A DNA stretch of 64,000 nucleotides, taken from NCBI RefSeq assembly GCF_029854195.1, contig NZ_CP122960.1, positions 186,001-250,000 of the forward strand, written 5' to 3'. Each line of letters opens with the position of its first letter. Positions within the stretch are counted from its first letter, which is position 1. The translations under genes were made by a program, and so were the position numbers. The notes under the pieces were generated by a model. That model saw only the letters and a list, made by a program, of their open reading frames with translations, searched no databases and was not told the origin of the DNA. This DNA comes from Amylibacter sp. IMCC11727. Its GTDB lineage: Bacteria; Pseudomonadota; Alphaproteobacteria; Rhodobacterales; Rhodobacteraceae. This document shows, one piece after another, positions 16,656-24,233 of this stretch.

Positions 16656-16768
16656 AGAAGTTCTTTCTTATTTTCGTATCGGCAGTGGAAAAGCCCACGT
16701 TTCACACATATCTAGGGCAGAGCGTGGTTCAAGTCCACCAAATGACGAAAATGCTATTGTGAGGCCAG

Positions 16769-17251
16769 ATGCCGCTTTTATTGATCTTTATCGCGATCCC
16801 AATCATCGAGATTGCCCTGTTCATTCAGGTTGGGGGTTGGCTCGGGTTGTGGCCGACACTGGGGATTGTGATTTTAACCGCTGTGATCGGCACATATTTG
16901 TTGCGCCAACAAGGCATGGCGGAATTGGCCAAGCTGCAAGGCAGTATGCAAGGCGGCGGCAATCCTGTGGATCCCATTGCAAATGGAGCACTGATTTTGG
17001 TGGCGGGTGTTTTGCTGTTAACGCCAGGGTTTTTCACTGATGGGGTTGGTTTTGCCTTGTTAACACCCCCTGTTCGGGCAGTGGTGATTAAATGGTTGGC
17101 TGCGCGTTTTGCCAACAGTCCAAATGTTGTGTTTACCCATCCCAACCAGCCACCAGCCCGCGACCAAGGGGCTGTGGATGCGGATTATGTGGTTTTGGAC
17201 GATGATGAACCGACAGAGCCAGGCAATTCGGGTTGGACCAAACGGGATTGA
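16769..17251 (+). CDS. fxsA: FxsA-family membrane protein
   Basis: 160 residues. Membrane segments: residues about 1-17 (LLLIFIAIPIIEIALFIQVG), 25-45 (GLWPTLGIVILTAVIGTYLL) and about 75-95 (GALILVAGVLLLTPGFFTDGVG). The phrase LLTPGFFTDGVGFALLTPPVR is the family signature. The C-terminal tail is acidic and soluble. FxsA was named for suppression of F exclusion of phage T7; its normal function is unclear. Divergent from the Tim44-like gene, in the usual alphaproteobacterial neighbourhood with secB. Confidence 0.88.
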   Translation: MPLLLIFIAIPIIEIALFIQVGGWLGLWPTLGIVILTAVIGTYLLRQQGMAELAKLQGSMQGGGNPVDPIANGALILVAGVLLLTPGFFTDGVGFALLTPPVRAVVIKWLAARFANSPNVVFTHPNQPPARDQGAVDADYVVLDDDEPTEPGNSGWTKRD

Positions 17252-17368
17252 TCCACGTATTGTGTAAACAGCACGCCTGAAATTCCCGTTTTAAGCACGA
17301 TGCTTTGGCGTTGTTCTTTCAGTGCAGACTTGTTACCACCACGCGAAACATTTTTTGGGAGTGAGTCC

Positions 17369-17854
17369 ATGGCCGACGAAACAAATGGTGCAGCAGCAGA
17401 AGCCGCACCCGTGGCAATGAAAATTGTAAATCAGTACATTCGTGATCTGTCATTTGAAAACATTGCTGCGCAGAAAAATCTGGGTGGCGATCTGAAACCT
17501 GAAGTGAATGTTCAGGTGAACTTGGATGCAAACAAAAAGGGCGACAACGGATACGAAGTTGCCCTGAAGTTGAACGTAAATGCAAAGTCTGGCGATCAGG
17601 CTGTGTTTGTTCTGGAAATTGATTACGCGGGTTTGTTCACCATCGAAAATCTGCCAGAAGAGCAACTACACCCATTCTTGATGATCGAATGTCCGCGCAT
17701 GATGTTCCCGTTTGTGCGCCAGATTGCACGCAACACAACTGCGGATGGTGGATTCCCGCCACTGAACATCGACAACATCGACTTCATGCAACTTTACCGT
17801 GGTGAATTGATGCGTCGTCAGCAGGCAGCCGCTGCTGAAGCCCCTACGAATTAA
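17369..17854 (+). CDS. secB: Protein-export chaperone SecB
   Basis: 161 residues. Tetrameric cytoplasmic chaperone that keeps preproteins unfolded and delivers them to SecA. The core motifs are IVNQYIRDLSFENIAAQ, VFVLEIDYAGLFTIENLPEE, LMIECPRMMFPFVRQIA and GGFPPLNIDNIDFMQLY. The ATG at 17369 has GGGAG upstream; an upstream in-frame ATG at 17300 is unsupported. The last 11 bases overlap the convergent dnaQ end, with no terminator seen. Confidence 0.97.
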   Translation: MADETNGAAAEAAPVAMKIVNQYIRDLSFENIAAQKNLGGDLKPEVNVQVNLDANKKGDNGYEVALKLNVNAKSGDQAVFVLEIDYAGLFTIENLPEEQLHPFLMIECPRMMFPFVRQIARNTTADGGFPPLNIDNIDFMQLYRGELMRRQQAAAAEAPTN

Positions 17855-18533
17855 GCCAAAGCGCGTCGGGACCCAAAGTCTCGATAAACTTTTTATGGTT
17901 CTCTTTTTCCGCCTCGGTTGTCCGGGGCGGAAGTGTTTTTGGCCGAGGGTGTGGTTTCCAATCAGATCCTGCGACCACGTTTTTCGTGTCTGTTCCCCCA
18001 ACAATGCCCAGCGCAAAATCAGGTTGGCGGCCGCCGATCAATTCCAGATACACCGCGGCAAGGATTTGACTGTCCAAAAGAGCGCCGTGCAGATCCCGTT
18101 CGATGTTAATGCCAAATCGACGTGACAGGCCATCAAGCGTATTTTGGGCTCCTGGAAATTTGCGCCGTGCCATATCAAGCGTGTCAATCGCCTGTTCCCA
18201 TGGCAATTGTGGTTTTTCACACCATTCAAGTTCGGCGTTCAGGAATTTCATATCGAACGCAGCGTTGTGGATCACCAATTTGGCATCGCCGACAAAATCC
18301 AGAAAATCCTGCGCGATATCTTTGAAAACAGGAAAGTCTTTCAAAAACTCTTCGGAGAGGCCATGCACATCGAACGCCCCTTGGGGCATGTCCCGTTGCG
18401 GATTGATGTATTGGTGATAGGTACGGCCAGTAGGTAAATGGTTATCCAGCTCCACCCCGCCAATTTCCACGATGCGGTCCCCAGTGCGCGGATCAAGCCC
18501 CGTGGTTTCCGTATCCATCACTATTTCACGCAT
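17844..18533 (-). CDS. dnaQ: DNA polymerase III epsilon subunit
   Basis: 229 residues. Proofreading 3'-5' exonuclease of the replicative polymerase. DEDDh motifs are intact: ExoI VMDTETTGLDP, ExoII VIHNAAFDMKFLN, ExoIII with HGALLDSQILAAVY. The C-terminal part after about 185 is the polymerase-binding tail. Last gene of the leftward maf-aroE-coaE-dnaQ operon, overlapping coaE by 8 bases. This order next to the chromosomal origin is common in Alphaproteobacteria. Confidence 0.96.
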   Translation of the reverse strand: MREIVMDTETTGLDPRTGDRIVEIGGVELDNHLPTGRTYHQYINPQRDMPQGAFDVHGLSEEFLKDFPVFKDIAQDFLDFVGDAKLVIHNAAFDMKFLNAELEWCEKPQLPWEQAIDTLDMARRKFPGAQNTLDGLSRRFGINIERDLHGALLDSQILAAVYLELIGGRQPDFALGIVGGTDTKNVVAGSDWKPHPRPKTLPPRTTEAEKENHKKFIETLGPDALWLNS

Positions 18534-19122
18534 CGCGCTGTTCCCTGATTTGTTTGATCACAGTTTGAACCTGCGCGCGTGCGGCGTCCAGTGTGGTTGT
18601 TTCCACGATGAAATCAGCGCGTTTACGTTTTTCCGCATCGGGCATTTGTTTGGCAAGGATAATGTCGAGTGTGGCTTGATCCATTGTGCCGCGTGACAAA
18701 ACACGATTCCGTTGTGTTTCAGGGTCAACCGTCACCACAAGGATGGCATCGCAATAGGCATCAGATCGGCTTTCAAGCAGTAACGGATGGTCGATAATCA
18801 CAATGTCGCTGGTGGCGTTAGCGATGAAATTTGCGCGGCTTTGGGCGATGAGAGGTTGTACGATCGACTCTAGTTTTTGCAGGATGGATTGATCCTTGGC
18901 GATAAAGTTCTTGAGCGTTTCACGGTTCACCGTCTGATTGGCCACTGCCGTTGGGATCATATCCGCGATTTGGCGCACGGCAGGTGTGTCCCCCGTGTAA
19001 AGATCATGCACGGTGGCATCCGCATCCCAAACGGGGATACCCATATCAGCAAACATCTGTGCCGTGGTGGATTTACCCATTCCGATGGAGCCAGTGAGGC
19101 CAAGAACAAAAGGTTTTGTCAT
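18526..19122 (-). CDS. coaE: Dephospho-CoA kinase
   Basis: 198 residues. Last step of coenzyme A synthesis, phosphorylating dephospho-CoA with ATP. P-loop LTGSIGMGKSTTAQMF at residues 9-24, IPVWDADATVHDLY as substrate lid region, VIIDHPLLLES and VTVDPETQRNRVLSRG as later conserved blocks. Overlaps aroE by four bases (ATGA) and dnaQ by 8 bases. Confidence 0.96.
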   Translation of the reverse strand: MTKPFVLGLTGSIGMGKSTTAQMFADMGIPVWDADATVHDLYTGDTPAVRQIADMIPTAVANQTVNRETLKNFIAKDQSILQKLESIVQPLIAQSRANFIANATSDIVIIDHPLLLESRSDAYCDAILVVTVDPETQRNRVLSRGTMDQATLDIILAKQMPDAEKRKRADFIVETTTLDAARAQVQTVIKQIREQRDA

Positions 19123-19940
19123 TTCAATACAATCTGGCGAAGGGTTTCATCAACAGTGGGACGGGTTCCGAACCATGCTTCGAACCCTGGAACGGCTTGG
19201 TGGAGGAGCATGCCAAGGCCATCGACTGTTTGACAGCCTTTTGCGGCGGCTTGTTTTAACAAATCTGTTTGCAGCGGTGCGTAGACGATATCGGTCACTA
19301 AGGTATTTGGGGAACAGTGAAGCGATATTTCGAGTGGGGCTTGGCCTGTCATGCCAAGGGATGTTGTGTTGACGATGGTGGAAACGCCTGTTGTCGCATC
19401 TGAAATTGTATCCCAATCAATTACAGTAATGCTGTCGCCAAATTCTGAGGCGAGGGTTTCTGCCCGGGCCTTGGTGCGGTTGGCAAGCAAGATTTCTGGC
19501 GTTCCCTCTGCCAGCAAAGAAAACAGAATTGCACGGGATGCGCCGCCCGCCCCGAGAACGAGTGCTGGCCCAGATGATGCAGCCCAATCTGGCGCGTTCT
19601 GTTTAAGGTTGTTGATGAAGCCTTCGCCATCTGTGTTGTCGGCGCGGTAACCACCATTTGGTAGAAAAACGAGTGTGTTGGCCGCACCAATAGCACGTGC
19701 GCGATCTGTTACCTCAGTCGCGTGAGCAAGGGCGGTTTCTTTGTGTGGGATTGTGACGTTCGCACCAACGAAGCCATTTTCAGGCAGGATCGCAAGTTCC
19801 GCAACAAAATCTTCTGGCGTGATCCCCAAAGGTAGATATTCACCTGAAATCCCATGTTTTTCCAACCAATGGCCGTGAATACGTGGGGATTTGGAATGGC
19901 TGATTGGCCAGCCAATAACAGCGGCACGGGGTTGGGTCAT
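19119..19940 (-). CDS. aroE: Shikimate dehydrogenase
   Basis: 273 residues. NADPH-dependent reduction of 3-dehydroshikimate in aromatic amino acid synthesis. N-terminal substrate domain WPISHSKSPRIHGHWLEKHG and GANVTIPHKETAL (catalytic Lys), then the Rossmann domain with LGAGGASRAILFSL and ANRTKARAETLA, closing with DGLGMLLHQAVPGFEAWFG. The frame opens 42 codons earlier inside maf, but MTQPRAAVIGWPISHSKSP at 19940 is the family start and overlaps the maf stop as ATGA. Confidence 0.96.
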   Translation of the reverse strand: MTQPRAAVIGWPISHSKSPRIHGHWLEKHGISGEYLPLGITPEDFVAELAILPENGFVGANVTIPHKETALAHATEVTDRARAIGAANTLVFLPNGGYRADNTDGEGFINNLKQNAPDWAASSGPALVLGAGGASRAILFSLLAEGTPEILLANRTKARAETLASEFGDSITVIDWDTISDATTGVSTIVNTTSLGMTGQAPLEISLHCSPNTLVTDIVYAPLQTDLLKQAAAKGCQTVDGLGMLLHQAVPGFEAWFGTRPTVDETLRQIVLK

Positions 19941-20533
19941 TCGACTAGGGCTCCTCTGGTGCGAAGAAATGCAAGGACTTCTAACAAGGGTAGGCCGAGA
20001 ATGGTGAAGTAATCTCCTTGGACGCGGGAAAACAGATTCACACCATGGGATTCCAGTTGATAACAACCAACGCAGTGCAAAATGTCTTCCCCTGCTTTTT
20101 GTAGATATTCATCAAGAAATGCGTCTGAGAAATCGCGCATGGCAAGTTGGGCGCGGCCCACATGACGCCAAACTGGTTTCGCCTCTTCATAAACAACAAC
20201 AGCCGAGAGCAATTGATGCCCCTGCCCTTTCAGTGTGTTCAAATGATCGCGGGCTTCTGCCATGTCTTTGGGCTTAGCATAGATTTGGCCATTACATGCC
20301 AATACTTGGTCTGCGGCGATTACAATGGCCCCTGGGTTTTTGTCGGCAATGCGGCGGGATTTGTATTCGGCCAATGTATCAGCGATATCAGCTGGTTTCG
20401 CCCCTTCAGCCTCTAGCGCACGCAGAATAGACTCTTCGTCAACACGGGGGACACTTACGGTAAATGCCACACCTGCATCGCGCAGCATTTTGGCGCGAAT
20501 CGCAGAGCCAGAAGCAAGGATTATCTGTGACAT
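19937..20533 (-). CDS. maf: Maf-family nucleoside triphosphate pyrophosphatase
   Basis: 198 residues. House-cleaning pyrophosphatase acting on modified nucleotides. ILASGSAIRAKMLRDAGV is the nucleotide-binding N-terminus; YKSRRIA, VIAADQVLACNGQIYAKP and the late LPLLEVLAFL are family blocks. The N-terminal SGSxxR motif and the aspartate in AADQ are present. First gene of the leftward operon; its promoter must lie at the left side of the putative origin. Confidence 0.93.
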   Translation of the reverse strand: MSQIILASGSAIRAKMLRDAGVAFTVSVPRVDEESILRALEAEGAKPADIADTLAEYKSRRIADKNPGAIVIAADQVLACNGQIYAKPKDMAEARDHLNTLKGQGHQLLSAVVVYEEAKPVWRHVGRAQLAMRDFSDAFLDEYLQKAGEDILHCVGCYQLESHGVNLFSRVQGDYFTILGLPLLEVLAFLRTRGALVE

Positions 20534-20567
20534 GAGGTGCGGTTTACCGATCGTTTCATCCCTTTAG

Positions 20568-21042
20568 GGGTATCCTAGATCGAAAAGTTGTTCCAGCGGC
20601 CTGTGGAAGAATCAGGCTGAAATCTGTGTAGGAAAAATAGTTATCCCAAGGCTAATGGGTATGTTCAAAAGTTCCACGGAACTATCCCATAAATCGGCGG
20701 TGTTTTTCACAAGAGGATAAGAATGGTTTAGGGAGACTGTTTTTGTGAATAGGATTAAACCCAGCATTTTTATTCACAGCTCTATCCACATGTGTTTCTT
20801 AAATTTAAGTCACTAAAACTGGCCTATGATGGGTTATCCCAATTCGAAGGATAATTTGCTCCACGAATTTGAAAGAGAACGAAATCGCCACGTTATTGGG
20901 GATAGAAATTTAATCCACAGAAATTCAGTATCCCTACAACAAAAACAACTTTTCTAAATATATATATTTATTGAGTGAGATAAGAGAGACCGCACTAAAT
21001 AAGCCTGTTCCGAAAAGGCTAAGAAAAGAATAAGACTAATTT
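20568..21042. other. oriC: Putative chromosomal replication origin (oriC)
   Basis: A gap without genes between maf and hemJ with a cluster of DnaA-box-like 9-mers. Best matches to TTWTNCACA: TTTTTCACA (20703-20711) and TTATTCACA (20770-20778). One mismatch: CTATCCACA (20782-20790), TAATCCACA (20911-20919), and CTATTCACA on the minus strand (20744-20752). Weaker: TTATCCCAA at 20641 and 20834, and TCTTCCACA on the minus strand (20603-20611). An AT-only stretch with TATATATATTTATT near 20955-20971 fits a DNA-unwinding element. maf/aroE/coaE/dnaQ on one side, hemJ/rho on the other and parAB-parS within 7 kb match known alphaproteobacterial origins. dnaA itself is not in the window. Confidence 0.75.
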
Positions 21043-21495
21043 ATGACAGACCTGCTCGCGACCTTTTACCCTTGGATTAAAACCCTGCATATCATTTCGG
21101 TGATCAGCTGGATGGCGGGATTGTTGTACCTGCCCAGATTGTTCGTAAATCACGTGGAACACGGACCCGTTGGTTCTGAAACTTCTGAAGTTTTCAAAGG
21201 TATGGAAGAACGCCTGATGCGGATCATTATGGCCCCAGCGATGATGGCAACTTGGCTGTTTGGGCTGATGCTGGCGTTTACACCAGGTATTGTCGATTGG
21301 TCATCGTTTTACCCATGGATTAAGGCCGCAATGATACTTGGCATGACAGGCTTTCATCATTGGCTGATCAAAGTTCGCAAAGAATTTGCAGCAGATAAAA
21401 ATGAACGACCTGCAAAAACATATCGGATTGCCAATGAACTGCCCACTGTGATGATGATTGTGATTGTTATTATGATTGTTGTACGCCCCTTCTAA
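21043..21495 (+). CDS. hemJ: Protoporphyrinogen oxidase HemJ
   Basis: 150 residues with four hydrophobic helices. HemJ (formerly UPF0093) oxidises protoporphyrinogen IX to protoporphyrin IX in the inner membrane and replaces HemG/HemY in many Alphaproteobacteria. TLHIISVISWMAGLLYLPRLFV carries the conserved histidine, and KAAMILGMTGFHHWLIKVRK the second conserved block. First gene to the right of the putative origin; the ribosome binding site is weak. hemE, which often accompanies it in this region, is not present in the window. Confidence 0.92.
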   Translation: MTDLLATFYPWIKTLHIISVISWMAGLLYLPRLFVNHVEHGPVGSETSEVFKGMEERLMRIIMAPAMMATWLFGLMLAFTPGIVDWSSFYPWIKAAMILGMTGFHHWLIKVRKEFAADKNERPAKTYRIANELPTVMMIVIVIMIVVRPF

Positions 21496-21534
21496 ATTTG
21501 ACTCTGAAGGGATCAGCGGGTAGACGATAAAAAA

Positions 21535-21566
21535 CAGCTCGGTTTCCCCAACCGCTTTATGAGCTG
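21535..21566 (+). promoter_or_regulatory. Hairpin in the rho leader
   Basis: CAGCTC (21535-21540) pairs with GAGCTG (21561-21566), and inside it GGTT (21541-21544) pairs with AACC (21550-21553). It lies about 60 bases before the rho start. rho is autoregulated through its leader in some bacteria; here that is only a possibility. Confidence 0.35.
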
Positions 21567-21626
21567 CACTCCAAAACAAAAAAGAAAACAGCACGCGGAT
21601 TTTGTGTGCGTTGAAGGATGTTTCCT

Positions 21627-22904
21627 ATGGAAGATAACGAAAAAGTTTCCCTGTCCGAATTGAAGGCCATGAGCCCAGCGGATTTGTTGAAACAGGCAGA
21701 AGAGCTGGAAATCGAAAACGCGTCCACGATGCGTAAAGGCGACATGATGTTCGCCATTTTGAAGGAAATGGCCGAAGACGGAGCCGAAATCTCGGGTGAT
21801 GGGGTTTTAGAACTGATGCAGGATGGATTTGGCTTTTTGCGGTCCCCTGAATCAAACTATTTGCCAGGTCCTGAGGATATCTATGTCAGCCCAGAACAAA
21901 TTCGAAAACATTCTCTGCGAACCGGTGATACAGTTGAAGGTGTGATCAAAGCCCCTGATGATAACAGTGAACGGTACTTCGCGCTGACCAGCGTGACGAC
22001 GATCAACTTCTCTAATCCAGAAGACGCAAAGCATAAAGTTCACTTTGATAACCTGACACCGCTATATCCCGAAGAGCGTTTGAAGATGGAGATCGAAGAT
22101 CCAACCATCAAAGATAAAACAGCGCGCGTGATTGATTTGGTTGCACCAATCGGTAAAGGGCAGCGGTCCTTGATCGTGGCGCCACCGCGGACGGGTAAGA
22201 CGGTGATCTTGCAAAATATTGCGGCCAGCATCGAGGCGAACCATCCTGAGTGTTATTTGATCGTTCTGTTGATTGATGAACGCCCAGAAGAGGTGACAGA
22301 CATGCAGCGGTCGGTGAAAGGGGAGGTTGTGTCCTCTACCTTTGACGAGCCTGCCACGCGTCACGTTGCCGTGTCTGAGATGGTGATCGAGAAAGCAAAA
22401 CGTTTGGTTGAGCATAAGCGGGACGTTGTGATCCTGCTCGACTCTATCACCCGTCTGGGTCGCGCGTTTAACACGGTTGTGCCGTCTTCTGGTAAGGTTC
22501 TGACAGGTGGTGTGGATGCAAACGCGTTGCAACGGCCAAAACGGTTCTTTGGTGCCGCGCGAAACATCGAAGAGGGTGGGTCGTTGACGATCATCGCGAC
22601 GGCGTTGATTGAAACAGGTTCGCGCATGGACGAAGTGATCTTTGAGGAATTCAAAGGCACGGGCAACAGCGAGATTGTTCTGGATCGTAAGATTGCAGAC
22701 AAACGTGTTTATCCAGCCATTGATATTCTGAAATCGGGTACGCGCAAGGAAGACCTGTTGGTCGACAAAGGCGATTTGACCAAGACGTTTGTATTGCGCC
22801 GTATTTTGAACCCCATGGGGACGACAGATGCAGTGGAATTCTTGCTTGGAAAATTGAAGCAGACGAAGTCTAATGCAGAGTTCTTTGATTCAATGAATAC
22901 CTAA
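21627..22904 (+). CDS. rho: Transcription termination factor Rho
   Basis: 425 residues. Hexameric RNA helicase that ends transcription. N-terminal helix-turn-helix domain (VSLSELKAMSPADLLKQAEE), the OB-fold primary RNA site (GFGFLRSPESNYLPGPEDIYV), Walker A VAPPRTGKTVIL, Walker B VVILLDSITRLGRAFN, and R/Q-loop segments LTGGVDANALQRPKRFFGAA. No insertion or missing motif. ATG 21627 has GAAGGA eight bases upstream; the ATG at 21618 lies within that site and is not preferred. Confidence 0.98.
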   Translation: MEDNEKVSLSELKAMSPADLLKQAEELEIENASTMRKGDMMFAILKEMAEDGAEISGDGVLELMQDGFGFLRSPESNYLPGPEDIYVSPEQIRKHSLRTGDTVEGVIKAPDDNSERYFALTSVTTINFSNPEDAKHKVHFDNLTPLYPEERLKMEIEDPTIKDKTARVIDLVAPIGKGQRSLIVAPPRTGKTVILQNIAASIEANHPECYLIVLLIDERPEEVTDMQRSVKGEVVSSTFDEPATRHVAVSEMVIEKAKRLVEHKRDVVILLDSITRLGRAFNTVVPSSGKVLTGGVDANALQRPKRFFGAARNIEEGGSLTIIATALIETGSRMDEVIFEEFKGTGNSEIVLDRKIADKRVYPAIDILKSGTRKEDLLVDKGDLTKTFVLRRILNPMGTTDAVEFLLGKLKQTKSNAEFFDSMNT

Positions 22905-22933
22905 GTTAACCTTTTAAAACAAAGGGTTACATC

Positions 22934-24202
22934 ATGTCTGACACTATTTTTGCACTTGCATCTGCACGTGGCAAGGCAGGCGTTTCTGTGTTTCGGATTT
23001 CGGGGCCAGACGCATTTCTTGTTGCGGAAAAATTGTGTGGGCCTGTGCCGGATGGGCGTGGCTTGCGGTTGTTGCGGACGGCGGATGTGGTTTTAGATCA
23101 GGCGTTGGTTTTGACCTTTCAGGATGGGGCTAGCTTTACTGGCGAACCCGTTGTGGAATTTCAATGTCACGGCAGCCCAGCGGTTGTTGCGTCTGTGTCT
23201 AACGCCTTGTCCGCAGCTGGTGCGCGATTGGCTGATCCTGGAGAGTTCACCCGCCGAGCGTTGGAAAATGAACGATTGGATTTAAGCCAAGTTGAAGGTT
23301 TGAGCGACTTAATCGAAGCGGAAACCGAGGCACAACGTAAACAGGCCTTTGCTCTAATGGATGGCGGTCTAACTGCGAAAGTAGATCGTTGGCGCAGTGA
23401 TCTGATTCGTGCGGCGGCCTTGATCGAAGCGACCATTGATTTTGCGGATGAAGACGTTCCTGTGGATGTAACGCCAGAGGTTTCAGCTTTGATTGCGGGT
23501 GTATCCAATGATTTGGCCGCAGAAATTAAGGGTAGTTTCGTTGCTGAACGCGTGCGCGAAGGGTTTGAGGTTGCCATCATTGGCCCGCCGAATATCGGGA
23601 AATCCACATTGCTGAACGCGTTGGCGGGGCGGCAGGCTGCGATTACATCTGAAATTGCTGGAACAACGCGTGACGTAATCGAGGTGCGTATGGACCTAGA
23701 GGGGATTCCAGTGACGGTTCTGGATACAGCTGGCCTGCGAATAACAGATGATACAATTGAAGCATTGGGTGTAGAGCTGGCACGCAAACGGGCTGAGGGT
23801 GCTGATCTCCGTATTTTTCTAACGCTTGATGGGAAAACGGACGGGTTTGGTGTGGAAATCCAGAAGGATGATCTGGTGTTGTTGGGTAAAGCGGACGACG
23901 GTGGTGGTGTTTCTGGTAAGACGGGTGCCGGGCTCGATGAAATGATTGCGCATATTACTCGCGTTTTTGGAGATCGCGTAGCATTGACGCAGAGCGCGGT
24001 GCGCCAGCGGCATCGTCTAGCCATGGACGCTGCAATTGGCTATATCACCGCGGCAGAAGATTTGATGGCCATGGATGGCGACAGTGAGTTGGTGGCCATG
24101 GAGTTGAATACCGCGCTCCATGCGATGAATTCCATTATTGGCCGCGTTGGTGTAGAAGACCTGTTAGATGAGATTTTCGCGAGCTTTTGTTTAGGAAAGT
24201 AA
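22934..24202 (+). CDS. mnmE: tRNA modification GTPase MnmE
   Basis: 422 residues, shorter than the E. coli protein (454). With MnmG it installs the carboxymethylaminomethyl group at U34 of certain tRNAs. N-terminal folate-binding domain (IFALASARGKAGVSVFRISG; GEFTRRALENERLDLSQVEG), helical domain, G domain with G1 IGPPNIGKSTLLNAL, G2 GTTRD, G3 DTAGLR, and the C-terminal FCLGK with its conserved cysteine. The G4 motif, normally NKxD, reads GKAD, and the loop after it is short. Downstream mnmG and rsmG form one operon. Confidence 0.96.
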   Translation: MSDTIFALASARGKAGVSVFRISGPDAFLVAEKLCGPVPDGRGLRLLRTADVVLDQALVLTFQDGASFTGEPVVEFQCHGSPAVVASVSNALSAAGARLADPGEFTRRALENERLDLSQVEGLSDLIEAETEAQRKQAFALMDGGLTAKVDRWRSDLIRAAALIEATIDFADEDVPVDVTPEVSALIAGVSNDLAAEIKGSFVAERVREGFEVAIIGPPNIGKSTLLNALAGRQAAITSEIAGTTRDVIEVRMDLEGIPVTVLDTAGLRITDDTIEALGVELARKRAEGADLRIFLTLDGKTDGFGVEIQKDDLVLLGKADDGGGVSGKTGAGLDEMIAHITRVFGDRVALTQSAVRQRHRLAMDAAIGYITAAEDLMAMDGDSELVAMELNTALHAMNSIIGRVGVEDLLDEIFASFCLGK

Positions 24203-24217
24203 GCGAACAGCGAGGAT

Positions 24218-24233
24218 TGTTTCACGTGAAACA
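24218..24233. other. parS: parS site 1
   Basis: Perfect 16-base palindrome TGTTTCACGTGAAACA, the bacterial parS consensus bound by ParB. It lies at the very start of mnmG and contains the GTG used as start codon. ParB, encoded 3.3 kb away, is the expected ligand. Confidence 0.95.

Noticed and set aside
16724..16740. GTGG TTCAAGT CCAC followed by CA looks like a tRNA T-arm
   Set aside because: No acceptor, D or anticodon arm can be folded from the preceding 60 bases; it lies in the Tim44/fxsA divergent spacer.
22906..22931. Imperfect stem between rho and mnmE
   Set aside because: Mismatched arms and no T tract; the genes are probably cotranscribed.
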